Program-made: the position numbers and the translations under genes
Source: an uncultured Arenicella sp.
GTDB taxonomy: Bacteria > Pseudomonadota > Gammaproteobacteria > Arenicellales > Arenicellaceae
NCBI GenBank assembly: GCA_905479805.1
Contig: CAJQNY010000124.1
Coordinates: 1-54,628 of the forward strand
Direction: 5' to 3'
Length of the DNA stretch: 54,628 nt
In this document: positions 1 to 9,705 of the stretch, one piece after another
Numbering within the stretch: the stretch's first letter is position 1
Layout of the letters: each line of letters starts with the position of its first letter
The notes under the pieces: generated by a model
The model's input: the letters and a program-made list of their open reading frames with translations, nothing else
Databases searched by the model: none
Told to the model about the DNA's origin: nothing

Positions 1-99
1 CCCACCCACCACCACAGGTCTGCCACAAAGCTCAGGATTATCTCTCTGCTCTACCGATGCATAAAATGCATCCATATCTATGTGTAGGATCTTACGCAC
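1..99 (-). CDS. dinB: DNA polymerase IV (Y-family), N-terminal fragment running off the window's left edge
   Basis: Reverse-strand translation from a GTG at 99..97: [33 protein letters not shown], the DinB N-terminus (cf. [22 protein letters not shown]). Not in the ORF track because it is truncated. Confidence 0.9.
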   Translation of the reverse strand, partial: MRKILHIDMDAFYASVEQRDNPELCGRPVVVGG

Positions 100-133
100 A
101 AAACCAACATCGAGTATTTGAATAGGAAAGCAC

Positions 134-811
134 CTAACTAATGCACCAATCAATCGGTGACTTATCCTGCTCTACTAAATACTGATTTGCCTTAGAGAAA
201 TGCTGACAACCAAGAAATCCGCGATGAGCCGAAAGCGGTGAGGGGTGCGGTGCTGCCAACACGCAGTGGCGTTGACGATCGATTACCGCACCTTTTTTTT
301 GTGCATACGCTCCCCACAATAAAAAAACCACGTGTTCTCTTGAACGACTAATCAGCTCAATGACAGCATCCGTGAACATTTCCCAACCTTTGCCTTGGTG
401 GCTAGCGGCCTTGCCATCTTCAACCGTTAGCACACTGTTCAACAACAAAACGCCTTGCGTGGCCCAAGACTCAAGATTTCCATGAACAGGCATGACTAGC
501 CCTAAATCAGTTGTAAGTTCTTTGTAGATATTACGCAAGGATGGTGGAATTTTTTCACCCTTTGGCACAGAGAAGCTCAAACCCTGTGCTTGATTAGGTC
601 CGTGATAGGGGTCTTGTCCTAATATAACCACCTTCACCGATGATAAGGGCGTTTTATTCAAGGCTGCAAAGACGTTGTGAGTCGCTGGATAAATAGTATT
701 ACCACGGTTTTTTTCATGTATAAGAAACTTTACCAAATCATTCATATAGGCAGCTTCGAATTCCGAACTCAATGGCTTTATCCATTCTGTATGTAGTTGA
801 GTGTTAGTCAT
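134..811 (-). CDS. ung: Uracil-DNA glycosylase, family 1
   Basis: [32 protein letters not shown] and [21 protein letters not shown] motifs. Confidence 0.97.
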   Translation of the reverse strand: MTNTQLHTEWIKPLSSEFEAAYMNDLVKFLIHEKNRGNTIYPATHNVFAALNKTPLSSVKVVILGQDPYHGPNQAQGLSFSVPKGEKIPPSLRNIYKELTTDLGLVMPVHGNLESWATQGVLLLNSVLTVEDGKAASHQGKGWEMFTDAVIELISRSREHVVFLLWGAYAQKKGAVIDRQRHCVLAAPHPSPLSAHRGFLGCQHFSKANQYLVEQDKSPIDWCIS

Positions 812-1143
812 TATGTTTATTACAGCTGAATGGAAGAGGCTACTAATAGGCCAAGAAGGTTAAATAAATGTAATTAGCATTATGCGTCCGATTAAGATTT
901 GACGCAGCTAATCTTCGATCTACCCAGTTATTCTAGCGTACTTTAATTGCAGTGTTCGTGGACCTAACTCTAACTATTTATTTAGAATGGGCACATTTAG
1001 ATTACCCCGAGTTAACGGTGTTTGCTACTGAATAGATGACTCTCTAATATTTCGTTTGCGCTCGTCGCGGTATCCCAACCCCTGATTTTTGCGCATTCCT
1101 ACTAACCCACTAACCGCGCTCTTTTTGAGCAGAGGAAATTATT

Positions 1144-1416
1144 ATGAGTAAACTTATTCCAGTCCAACCTAACTTCACTAAATTATTAGGTCTTATAGTC
1201 CTAGCCACATTCAGCACCGCGACACTGGCTGAGCACCATGCGACAGCCGAAAAAACGACTGAAGCCATGCAGAAACAGCAAACAATTGAAGCCATTCAGG
1301 CTGACAATATGCTGACTGAAGATGAAAAAACAGTGATGATAAAAAAGGAAAAACGAATGCATGAAATGAAAAAAATGATGAAAGAGAATGCAGTAGAAGA
1401 AGCGCCGGAAGAGTAG
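1144..1416 (+). CDS. Small secreted/periplasmic charged protein (signal peptide, KEKRMHEMKKMMKE tail), unknown function
   Basis: 90-aa ORF with hydrophobic signal segment LLGLIVLATFSTATLAEH and charged C-terminus; AGAGGAAA about 5 nt before the ATG. Confidence 0.6.
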   Translation: MSKLIPVQPNFTKLLGLIVLATFSTATLAEHHATAEKTTEAMQKQQTIEAIQADNMLTEDEKTVMIKKEKRMHEMKKMMKENAVEEAPEE

Positions 1417-1464
1417 TTATCTAATGGAGCTATCAGATTCGCTTTGACAGCCTCATGTTTTAAC

Positions 1465-1637
1465 GAAAGAGCCCGCTAACTCCGGACTGAGGCCCTTGCA
1501 GTGACGCTATTTTATTCAAAGACAAGGCGAAAGCGCGCGCAGAAGAGGAGTTTACATTTTGTAAATGACGATTCGAGCACGGTTCCAACGCAGTATTTGG
1601 ATAAAAGAGGTTTATTGCAACGGTCTCAGGCTCTTTC
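1465..1637. repeat. ERIC-like palindromic intergenic repeat (MITE-like), about 173 bp
   Basis: Perfect 9-bp ends GAAAGAGCC/GGCTCTTTC; inner imperfect inverted repeat CTGAGgCCcTTGCA../..TGCAAcGGtCTCAG; near-central TTTACATTTTGTAAA; AGGAGtTTACAttttGTAAaTGA...GAGCAcGGttCCAACGCA resembles the ERIC core AGGAGCTTACATAAGTAAGTGA...GAGCGAGGGCAGCCAACGCA. Confidence 0.65.
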
Positions 1638-1711
1638 TTACATTATTATTCATGCGCTGCGGCTTTAGCATATAATAGCCTCCGAACTAACAAATACAGC
1701 TGGAGCTAGCT

Positions 1712-2185
1712 ATGATTCAAGTAGGAGATTCGATCCCTGACGCAACGATTACAGTAATCGACAAAGACGGTCAAAATAACGTATCAGCAAATGAATACTT
1801 TGCTGGTAAAAAGGCAGTACTAATGGCCTTACCTGGTGCTTTCACACCCACTTGCTCTGAAACCCATTTACCGGGCTTTGTAGTGAGTTTTGATGAGATA
1901 ACGGCAAAAGGTGTAGACGTAGTAGCCTGCTTATCAGTCAATGATTCATTTGTGATGAAGAGCTGGCAAGATAACCAGAATGCCGAACACATAGCGATGA
2001 TCGCAGACGGCGGTGCAGCTTTGACTAAAGCCATGGATCTAGTGTTAGATACCGGCGATTTCGGTGGTGTACGATCACGTCGCTATTCAATGATTGTTGA
2101 TGACGGCAAAGTAACTCACCTGAATTTAGAAGAAGGTGGCAGTTTTGAAGTGAGTGGCGCCGATACTATTTTAACGCAACTCTAA
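1712..2185 (+). CDS. Peroxiredoxin (Prx5/redoxin-type)
   Basis: MIQVGDSIPDATITV..LMALPGAFTPTCSETHLPGF with peroxidatic Cys motif PxxxTxxC. Confidence 0.93.
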   Translation: MIQVGDSIPDATITVIDKDGQNNVSANEYFAGKKAVLMALPGAFTPTCSETHLPGFVVSFDEITAKGVDVVACLSVNDSFVMKSWQDNQNAEHIAMIADGGAALTKAMDLVLDTGDFGGVRSRRYSMIVDDGKVTHLNLEEGGSFEVSGADTILTQL

Positions 2186-2205
2186 GTTTCGCGTATTTTT
2201 TTAAA

Positions 2206-2241
2206 GGGCCCACAGCTTATTGCAGCTGTGGGCTCTTTTTA
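2206..2241 (+). terminator. Intrinsic terminator after the peroxiredoxin gene
   Basis: GGGCCCACAGCT-TATTGC-AGCTGTGGGCTC followed by TTTTT. Confidence 0.85.
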
Positions 2242-2262
2242 TTCAGAATGCCACGGATGGGT

Positions 2263-2293
2263 GGCGACACGCAGTGGGCGACACGCAGTGGGC
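2263..2293. repeat. Short tandem repeat, period 14 (GGCGACACGCAGTG, about 2.2 copies)
   Basis: GGCGACACGCAGTGGGCGACACGCAGTGGGC read directly. Confidence 0.8.
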
Positions 2294-2334
2294 GGCACCC
2301 GAAAGGATGCGCAAGAATAACGAAAGCCGGATAT

Positions 2335-3387
2335 CTAGAACGGTACTGGATAGCGTCTCATCACTGAATCGACCTCAGCTAAAACAGTGGCATCTAACAC
2401 CTTTGAATAGGCTCCAATATTCTCTTTCAAGTTGTCCATTGAGGTTGCGCCGATGATGGTTGAGGTGACCCCATCAAATTGATACACCCACGCTAACGAC
2501 AATTCCGCGAGGGATAGGTCATGGGCAGAAGCAACTTGGTAATAGGCTTCGATTGCCTCATGTGATTGGCTGGTATCGCGAAATATGCCGTTGCGTTGTT
2601 GCATAGTCCAACGGCAACCTTCTGGCTTTGCGCCATTGCGATACTTGCCACTAAGTGCACCACCTGCAAGTGGTGACCAAGGCAGATAAGCCACATCACT
2701 CAATACACAGGTTTCCATCAGATGCGGCGCATCGGTTAGCTGCAACAAGCTGAATTCATTTTGTACCGACACCATTTTTGGGAGATCGTGCTTTTCGGCT
2801 AACTGTAGATACAAGTTTACGCCCCAGGGCGTATCGTTAGAGACGCCGCACTCGCGAATCTTTCCCGCTTTTTGGCATTCACCTAAAGCGGATAAAATGT
2901 CTAGATGTTGGTCGCGCTCTTGCTCAGCATCTATGTCACTGTGCTTGTAAGTGCCTGGCCAGTGGTTGGAGAACTTCGGGGCTGGCCGATTGGGCCAATG
3001 CAATTGATAGAGGTCTAGATAGTCTGTTTGCAGGCGCTTTAGAGAACCATCGACTGCTTTCTTTATAGCCGCACCGTCTATACCTGCGCTGTCTCTTACC
3101 CATGGAACGCCGAAGCCTCCAATCTTGGAGGCCAAGACGATGTCTTCACGGCGTGCCTTATTTTTTGCTAACCAATTACCTATGTAGGTTTCTGTTAAAC
3201 CGTAGGTCTCTTCTCTTGGCGGGACTGAATACATTTCAGCGGTATCAATGAAATTGATATCTTGGTCTAGCGCATAGTCTATTTGCTCATGCGCTTCGGC
3301 TTCCGTATTCTGCTCGCCCCAGGTCATGGTGCCTAGGCAAACCGCCGACACTTGTAAATCACTACTGCCTAACTTAACTTTTTTCAT
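2335..3387 (-). CDS. tas: Aldo/keto reductase, Tas-like
   Basis: VCLGTMTWGEQNTEAEAHEQIDYALDQDINFIDTAEMYSVPPREETYGLTETYIGNWLAK closely resembles E. coli Tas. Confidence 0.9.
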   Translation of the reverse strand: MKKVKLGSSDLQVSAVCLGTMTWGEQNTEAEAHEQIDYALDQDINFIDTAEMYSVPPREETYGLTETYIGNWLAKNKARREDIVLASKIGGFGVPWVRDSAGIDGAAIKKAVDGSLKRLQTDYLDLYQLHWPNRPAPKFSNHWPGTYKHSDIDAEQERDQHLDILSALGECQKAGKIRECGVSNDTPWGVNLYLQLAEKHDLPKMVSVQNEFSLLQLTDAPHLMETCVLSDVAYLPWSPLAGGALSGKYRNGAKPEGCRWTMQQRNGIFRDTSQSHEAIEAYYQVASAHDLSLAELSLAWVYQFDGVTSTIIGATSMDNLKENIGAYSKVLDATVLAEVDSVMRRYPVPF

Positions 3388-3423
3388 AAGGTAACTACCA
3401 TCACTTCATTTGTAAAATTATAT

Positions 3424-6400
3424 TTAGTGTGTGGAGGAAAAATCCCAAGCACGAAGTTCTTTCAGTAGCGGAAAATACACCGCTAGTCTTATTGGGCGAT
3501 CATCAAGTTGGCTCAGAAGCTTGCCATATTTTTCTAATTGCGCTCGATGACGCAACGCTACTTGCTGATCTACAAAGGAGCCTACATTCTCTTCGCGTGT
3601 GTCGGTACTTTTGTAATCCACGATCCAGCGTACGCCTTTCTCATCGACAAAGGTACGATCAATTCTATAAGTTTTGACCACCTCTTTCTCAATGCAAGAG
3701 ATTGAGTATTCATTGCTTTGTTCGGCGTAGTCAGCAAACACAAAATGCGCGGCTTGATCTGCTTGAATATTTTCAATGCCTTTCTTTAGTCGGTTCAAGG
3801 CGAACTGCATACGATTAGGCGCTACATTCAGAGCGCGTAAGTCTGACCGCCATTGTGCGGTTGTATCCTCATTAAGTTGGTAACTGACGACTTGGCCACT
3901 GTGGTGGCTGAGCCAATCATGCAAAACAGTACCCACCGCCGCAGCGACTTCACTGGCCCACTCGTAGGTAAGCTCTTCTTCGATTACTTCTATCTCTGGC
4001 ACCTGAATTACGTGACGTGGTAGTGGCGCCCACTCAATTGAGTTTGCTCTAATTGCTTTGTATTTACCAGGCAGCCTGAACAAATCTTGTGACAACTGGT
4101 CCTGAGCTAATTGCTCTCTTTTTGACTCGGCCCCTTGCTCGCCTTGTTCTGATAAAGGCGTATTTAACGAGAGTGTTTGATCCGCATCAGACCAAATTGC
4201 GGCCAGCAAACTACCTTTAGCAGGCGACTTAATCTCATTGGACTCATCGTCAATTTTAACCGTGGCCGTCAAAATTAATTGTTGCTCGGCACGCGTACAC
4301 GCCACATACATTAAGCGTATAGATTCATTCATTGCGCGCTTTCTATTTAGCGCCCGTAAATACCCATAATGAGAGCTTTGCTTCGTCTCCTCGAGCGTTA
4401 ACGGCGCTAACAACAATTGTGCTTCGCCTAAATTACTTTGGTTCTCTGTCCACATCATGACTTCTTTATCGTCAGCACGCGGCGGACTAGCCAAACTCGG
4501 TAATATTACTGTGTGATATTGCAAGCCCTTAGCTTTGTGGATGGTAGAAACCACCAGCTGGGGAGATCGACCCTCGCTATGTGTCGTGGGTTGCGCAAAC
4601 AATCCATCAAGCCCGCGCTCTAGTTCACTAACATTGGGTAAATCACCACCGCTTTGTAACTCGCTTAACAGCGTAAAGACTGTCTCAATGTTTTTAAGGT
4701 CGGTCTCGGCTAAGGTCGCCTCACCACCCAGTGCCTGCCAAGCCCAACGAGTGAGACTGGATAGTGACACGCGTTGGCGCTGCACTAAGGCCTCTGCCAT
4801 GATTTCGCGGAAACGCTGCAAGCGTTGCAATGCCGCTTCATCCATGACGCTGGTTATTTCATCAGCTGCACAAATTTGTTGCCAAAGTGTTTTATCAAAA
4901 TCATTGGTGAGTGCTTTTATTTGATACAAGTTCAAACCGCACCATGGGCCCCGTAAGAGAGACAACCATGAAACCCGATCATCTTCTCGACAAATAGCTT
5001 TGCACAGTGCCACTACATCAATGATGGCCTGTACATCCTTGAGTGGGTGAATATCGATGCCTGCGTAGGCAATTCCCTCGGCTTCAATGGCCGGTAATAG
5101 CTCTTTCAGCTGGCCTCTTGAGCGAACCAATATCGCAACTTGATCTGACTCTCTCTGGCAGTTTTCCAGCGCCGTCGTGATGGCATCAACAATTGACTCA
5201 ATTTCTTGGGAGCGCTCACCACTAAATTTCTTGCTAACCGAAAGATCACTGCCTGGCTTATTTGATGTAGCCTTGGCGTAACGAATTGCGCCCGCTACTG
5301 GATCATCCTTCTCAGCAAAACCGTGTTTAAAAGTTTTGTTAAACCACTCGACCAAACTTTGACTAGAACGAAAGTTTTGCGTTAAAGATAAAGGCTGAAC
5401 CTTAATGTTAGGAAATATTTTAGTCGTCGCATTGCTAGTAACCCGTAAGAACAAACTCACGTCGGCTTCTCGGAAGCGATAGATGGATTGCATGGGGTCA
5501 CCCACCAAAAACAAACTGCGGTTTTCAAAGCCCTCTTCGTTGCCCCAGCCCGCTGTCATACGTTTGAGCAATTCGATTTGGCCGTGGGACGTATCTTGAA
5601 ATTCATCAACTAAAATATGCTGAATTTGCGCATCCAGTCTTAAACCTAATTCAGTAGGGTCGTCTAATTCTTGTAAGGCTAGGTTGGCACGCTGAGTTAC
5701 TTCGCTATGATCGCACTCGCCAGTTGACCTAAATCTAAGTTGTAAGGCCGCAGCCAGGAATTTGAGCACCTTCTCTAAGTGCAACATTTGTTCCCAGTCT
5801 TGGTTTAAGAATTTTGCTTCTGGCAAAAAATTCAGTTCTACCAAGGCCAACCTAAACTGTTCACCGTCTTCGCGAAACTCATCAATAATAGCGGTGAGCG
5901 CTTGATGTTCTGGCGTTTTGCTTTTAAAGCCTATGGTGATGTTTAATTGTTTGCGCCATTCTTCTTTGCCGGTGAGCAACATGTTTTTGATGGCTAACCA
6001 TTGTGCTATTCCCATAAAGCGCACATTGCGATCAAATCCTTCCATGCCAATAAGCGGTGACACCTTATCCCCTTTGACGCTCACCTTAGTCGAGGCATCG
6101 ACGGCTAGTTCCGCTAGTTGTTCAAGCTTAAAATGCGCTATGGATTGCGATAAATCGGCTAGCTGCTCGTTGATCAACGTTTGCCACGCGTATTCTATAT
6201 GAGCTCTGAGCTTTGATAGATCTTGCTGTAGTAGATGACGTAACCACTGGTCACGCTTTGCCAACATTGATTTAAACAGCACACGGCTTCGAGCATAGTT
6301 GAAATCCAATTCTTCGAGCACTACTTGCAGGGAATCGGCGACAGTTGATTGCTCGTTGAGTAATTCGGAAAACAGTAGCTCCACGGCATCGCCATAATGC

Positions 6401-6837
6401 TTGTCTGCATTGTCAGTAGTTCTTGGACGATCACCTAAACGGCTCAACCATGGCATGCTGCCAGCTAATTTAGAGCAAAGCGCATCGATCGTCATTATCT
6501 GCAATTGACTAGGCGTCTCGATCAGATTCCAAGCGTGTTTTTTATCTTGAACTAACACCTCAGCGGCAAGGTTAATACCGTACTGCTCATACTCAATCGG
6601 GCTGTCGACACCCTGTTCGGCCATCTCTAATAACTCCACCACGCGATTACGCATCTCGGCGGTTGCTTTGCGGGTGAAGGTAATGGCCAGAATCTTTTGT
6701 GGCTGATCTACAGTAGCCAATAGCTTTAATATACGAAACACTAACAGACCAGTTTTACCTGAGCCGGCAGGCGCCTGAACAATAAACGACCCATCAACTT
6801 GAAGTGCGGTCTCGCGTGCTGCGCTATCACTAATCAT
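3424..6837 (-). CDS. UvrD-family (SF1) helicase with C-terminal PD-(D/E)XK nuclease domain, AddA/RecB-like
   Basis: Walker A VQAPAGSGKTGLLV; VDEFQDTS; LVGDPMQSIYRFR; QNFRSS; STIHKAKGLQY; RLMYVACTRAEQQL; nuclease motif WIVDYKST. Confidence 0.93.
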   Translation of the reverse strand: MISDSAARETALQVDGSFIVQAPAGSGKTGLLVFRILKLLATVDQPQKILAITFTRKATAEMRNRVVELLEMAEQGVDSPIEYEQYGINLAAEVLVQDKKHAWNLIETPSQLQIMTIDALCSKLAGSMPWLSRLGDRPRTTDNADKHYGDAVELLFSELLNEQSTVADSLQVVLEELDFNYARSRVLFKSMLAKRDQWLRHLLQQDLSKLRAHIEYAWQTLINEQLADLSQSIAHFKLEQLAELAVDASTKVSVKGDKVSPLIGMEGFDRNVRFMGIAQWLAIKNMLLTGKEEWRKQLNITIGFKSKTPEHQALTAIIDEFREDGEQFRLALVELNFLPEAKFLNQDWEQMLHLEKVLKFLAAALQLRFRSTGECDHSEVTQRANLALQELDDPTELGLRLDAQIQHILVDEFQDTSHGQIELLKRMTAGWGNEEGFENRSLFLVGDPMQSIYRFREADVSLFLRVTSNATTKIFPNIKVQPLSLTQNFRSSQSLVEWFNKTFKHGFAEKDDPVAGAIRYAKATSNKPGSDLSVSKKFSGERSQEIESIVDAITTALENCQRESDQVAILVRSRGQLKELLPAIEAEGIAYAGIDIHPLKDVQAIIDVVALCKAICREDDRVSWLSLLRGPWCGLNLYQIKALTNDFDKTLWQQICAADEITSVMDEAALQRLQRFREIMAEALVQRQRVSLSSLTRWAWQALGGEATLAETDLKNIETVFTLLSELQSGGDLPNVSELERGLDGLFAQPTTHSEGRSPQLVVSTIHKAKGLQYHTVILPSLASPPRADDKEVMMWTENQSNLGEAQLLLAPLTLEETKQSSHYGYLRALNRKRAMNESIRLMYVACTRAEQQLILTATVKIDDESNEIKSPAKGSLLAAIWSDADQTLSLNTPLSEQGEQGAESKREQLAQDQLSQDLFRLPGKYKAIRANSIEWAPLPRHVIQVPEIEVIEEELTYEWASEVAAAVGTVLHDWLSHHSGQVVSYQLNEDTTAQWRSDLRALNVAPNRMQFALNRLKKGIENIQADQAAHFVFADYAEQSNEYSISCIEKEVVKTYRIDRTFVDEKGVRWIVDYKSTDTREENVGSFVDQQVALRHRAQLEKYGKLLSQLDDRPIRLAVYFPLLKELRAWDFSSTH

Positions 6838-9601
6838 CTGCGCTCACCATTTGACCCGCCAGCGTGTTCGCATGGAATTTACTCGGACTGTTACGTGATT
6901 GGTGGCGCAACTGAGAAACACGGCATATCGAACTTAAATCACAATAGGCGCAAGTCTTTTCCTCAATGGGGTTTACTCTGGCATCACCGCTTAGAAATTC
7001 AGTCGCTAATTGCTCTAATTTATTAGGCCAATCAGTTTTGGCATCGCTCCATTGTTCTGCATAACGGCGCGCGTAATGATTTGACTCTGGTTTGACAATG
7101 TCGGTTTCCGCTAGTTCTTGAAACTCCATTTTCTTAGCGTCTATTTTAGCGTAACTAAAACCTGAAATAGGCTTGGCTTTTTTCTTATCTAAGGCAACGG
7201 CATAAAGCGGCAGTTGTGGCTTGGCTATACGCTCATCTAGCCAATCTTGACGAGAAGTAGCACCTGTTTTGTAATCGATGATAATAGTACGACCATCATC
7301 CGTGGCATCCAAACGGTCTATCACAAAGGTAAACTCGATTCCGCCGATCTCGGCTTCGTATCGCTGTTCGCGCTCGAGTACCGCAAAACTGCTCGGCCGC
7401 TTTAATTCGTAAGTAAGCCACTCTGCCAATATATTCTTTAAGCGAGTTCTCTCTAATTTGAGCAATGCAGACTTATCGCCGTTAAGCTTTAACTGCGTAT
7501 CTGCCAATAATCGATCGAGCATGCCGTCTAAAAAGACCGGGAAGTTATTACTGATTGCTCTTTCTAGTTGATCGCTGGTTTGCAATTCGCCCCAGGCGAT
7601 TTCTAATAGTCGATGCACCACTGTTCCACGATCTAAGCTATCTAAACCAAACTCTGATTCTACTTCTCGATTAAAACCTAGTTGGTGAGTCACAAAGGCT
7701 TTAAAAGCGCAATTTGATTGATGCTCAAATATACTGGTGCCTCCCGCCATAGACCTTGACCCAAGCCAAGCAGGCCCTACGACATCCTGATAAATCTCTA
7801 GTTCTGGCTTATCCACTAGACGCCCTTCTAAACCAGAATCTTGCCCTGAACTAAACAACTCATCACGAAAAATTGCGCTTGGGCTCGACCCCATGTCCAC
7901 GTCGTTGTCATCGCTAAGTGCATAGCTAACAATTACTCGCTGAGACGATCTAAGTAGACTAGCGATCACTTGCTTGGTTTGTGCGTATGCGCGAGTAGGG
8001 CTAGCATCAGGGAATCCTGTATCCATCAATACACGATTAGGAATAAAGGCATCTCTTACTGCACTCGGCGGGAAATTTTGGCTCATTCCCAATAGTCTAG
8101 TGACATCTGCTTTTTGTCCTATGGCTTCGTAGATGCCAGATATCAGTATTGGTGAACCGGCAGCCTTAGGAAGAAATATTGCATCGTTTGCAGCCGAGTT
8201 TAATATCTCAATGGCTTTGCTTAGACCAATGTTAGATTGAACCACAGACATACTAGAAAAATCATTTAGAAACGATTTCCAACGTTCTTGTAGCTGATAG
8301 TCTTTAGTGTTTAGAGAACCATCAGCAATGGAAATTCGCCAACCCCATGCGTGCAACCAGTTTTCGAATACTTGCACCCATTCATCGAAACCAATGGCGG
8401 CAAAGTTAGTGTTTTCCTTTTGGCTATCTAACAATTGTTGAATCTCTACTCTAGCGTCAACGATTGACGTAAAGGAATCGTACAGAGCACTACCCGCATC
8501 ATCAGTCTCCTTCTCAAAACATTGTTCAATTAGACTGGGAATATCAGTCAATCTCACCCGACTAAGGCGCTGCTTTTTCAACCAGCGTTCAAACTTTCTG
8601 GCTTGATTGGGGTGGCGTGTGATAGCGGCAAGGTATCGGTTGCGCAACATTAAACAAAGATCGCTAACGGCAATGCTGTTGCGCAATGTTTTAATGGCGC
8701 TTAAGGCGGACTCAATGGCCGGCCAATCAGCCATGGGCTGACCCAAACTAAAACGGTATACGGTATCGCTTAGGTGAACATCCAAAGGTGATTTATTTGG
8801 ATAGAACACATCACGTGCGATTTCCTGAACCTGGGCATATTTTTGTTGCAGATCAGGAATAACTACATTGATCTTAGACTCTGGCTGGGTCTCTATGAGT
8901 GTTCTAGCATGTTGTAGGGCGGTGCGGATTTCACCGCCTGTATCGAGAAATCGCTCGTAGCTAGACTCCTGATCAACTACCTCAAATCCATTTGATTGTT
9001 CATGACGCACGCCACAAGCGGACTCAAGTTGCATAAGACGTTGCTGGGCATCACTAATCAGGTCAAATGAATGCCAAACCACGTTTTTGAACGGTGACTT
9101 AATCGTCTTAGACTGCAAGATTTTCGATAGCAACGTTGGCTCGTCGATCAAACGGCGTTTTTCCAACATAGCTTGATAGGCCTTGATCCATTCAATAAAT
9201 TTGTCTATATCAGCCACATGATCGTCTTGCAGCTGATCTACATTGAGGCACCAATCATTAATTAGGCGCCAACTGCGTTGTGCCGCCCGGCTGGTTTGTC
9301 GAACATTAAGAAGCGTGAGTTCACGCTCTTGTCTGCGCGTTAATTCAATTACCTGTGCCCACAAAAGAAGGCTTTTCTGGGGGTCGATTAGGGTCGCCTC
9401 AGGCGCTAATGTAGACCGGTTGATCTGCCAAATCAGTTTGTAATAGTCAGCCCAGACAAGAATATTTGGCGATTCCCAGACGGTGCGACCTAGCGCAATT
9501 TGTTGCTCACTATAATCGGCATGTAAAGCTGTGGCTAAGCTTCTGGTAGGCACCAATACGGCAGACTGTCGTTCCAAGTTATTTAGCCACTGTTGTTCCA
9601 T
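6830..9601 (-). CDS. PD-(D/E)XK nuclease family DNA repair protein, AddB-like, probable Fe-S cluster
   Basis: SNCAFKAFVTHQLG, IIIDYKTG nuclease motif, CAYCDLSSIC cysteine cluster; overlaps the downstream helicase by 8 nt. Confidence 0.85.
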   Translation of the reverse strand: MEQQWLNNLERQSAVLVPTRSLATALHADYSEQQIALGRTVWESPNILVWADYYKLIWQINRSTLAPEATLIDPQKSLLLWAQVIELTRRQERELTLLNVRQTSRAAQRSWRLINDWCLNVDQLQDDHVADIDKFIEWIKAYQAMLEKRRLIDEPTLLSKILQSKTIKSPFKNVVWHSFDLISDAQQRLMQLESACGVRHEQSNGFEVVDQESSYERFLDTGGEIRTALQHARTLIETQPESKINVVIPDLQQKYAQVQEIARDVFYPNKSPLDVHLSDTVYRFSLGQPMADWPAIESALSAIKTLRNSIAVSDLCLMLRNRYLAAITRHPNQARKFERWLKKQRLSRVRLTDIPSLIEQCFEKETDDAGSALYDSFTSIVDARVEIQQLLDSQKENTNFAAIGFDEWVQVFENWLHAWGWRISIADGSLNTKDYQLQERWKSFLNDFSSMSVVQSNIGLSKAIEILNSAANDAIFLPKAAGSPILISGIYEAIGQKADVTRLLGMSQNFPPSAVRDAFIPNRVLMDTGFPDASPTRAYAQTKQVIASLLRSSQRVIVSYALSDDNDVDMGSSPSAIFRDELFSSGQDSGLEGRLVDKPELEIYQDVVGPAWLGSRSMAGGTSIFEHQSNCAFKAFVTHQLGFNREVESEFGLDSLDRGTVVHRLLEIAWGELQTSDQLERAISNNFPVFLDGMLDRLLADTQLKLNGDKSALLKLERTRLKNILAEWLTYELKRPSSFAVLEREQRYEAEIGGIEFTFVIDRLDATDDGRTIIIDYKTGATSRQDWLDERIAKPQLPLYAVALDKKKAKPISGFSYAKIDAKKMEFQELAETDIVKPESNHYARRYAEQWSDAKTDWPNKLEQLATEFLSGDARVNPIEEKTCAYCDLSSICRVSQLRHQSRNSPSKFHANTLAGQMVSADD

Positions 9602-9663
9602 GTATAAAGTTTACCACCGGCCTCAACAAAGGTGTTGTAGTTCCTTCTTAAGCTTGCAAAAAA

Positions 9664-9683
9664 AAACGACCCGCAGGTCGTTT
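9664..9683 (-). terminator. Intrinsic terminator of the cytochrome c4 gene
   Basis: Minus strand: AAACGACC-TGCG-GGTCGTTT followed by a T run. Confidence 0.8.
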
Positions 9684-9705
9684 ATGAATGCTTAAAAACT
9701 TAAGC

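Noticed and set aside
1110-1295. Antisense ORF in the track overlapping the small secreted protein
   Set aside because: Shadow ORF opposite a better-supported coding frame with signal peptide and RBS; no recognisable domain.
2220-2456. ORF 2220-2456 (+)
   Set aside because: Starts inside an intrinsic terminator, runs through a tandem repeat and overlaps the tas-like gene antisense; low-complexity translation.
4535-4924. 129-aa ORF antisense to the AddA-like gene (and similar shadow ORFs at 5918-6202, 12281-12643, 29438-29737, 46458-46835, 51444-51857)
   Set aside because: All lie opposite strongly conserved genes, have Ser/Cys/Arg-rich translations typical of reverse frames, and show no domain motifs.
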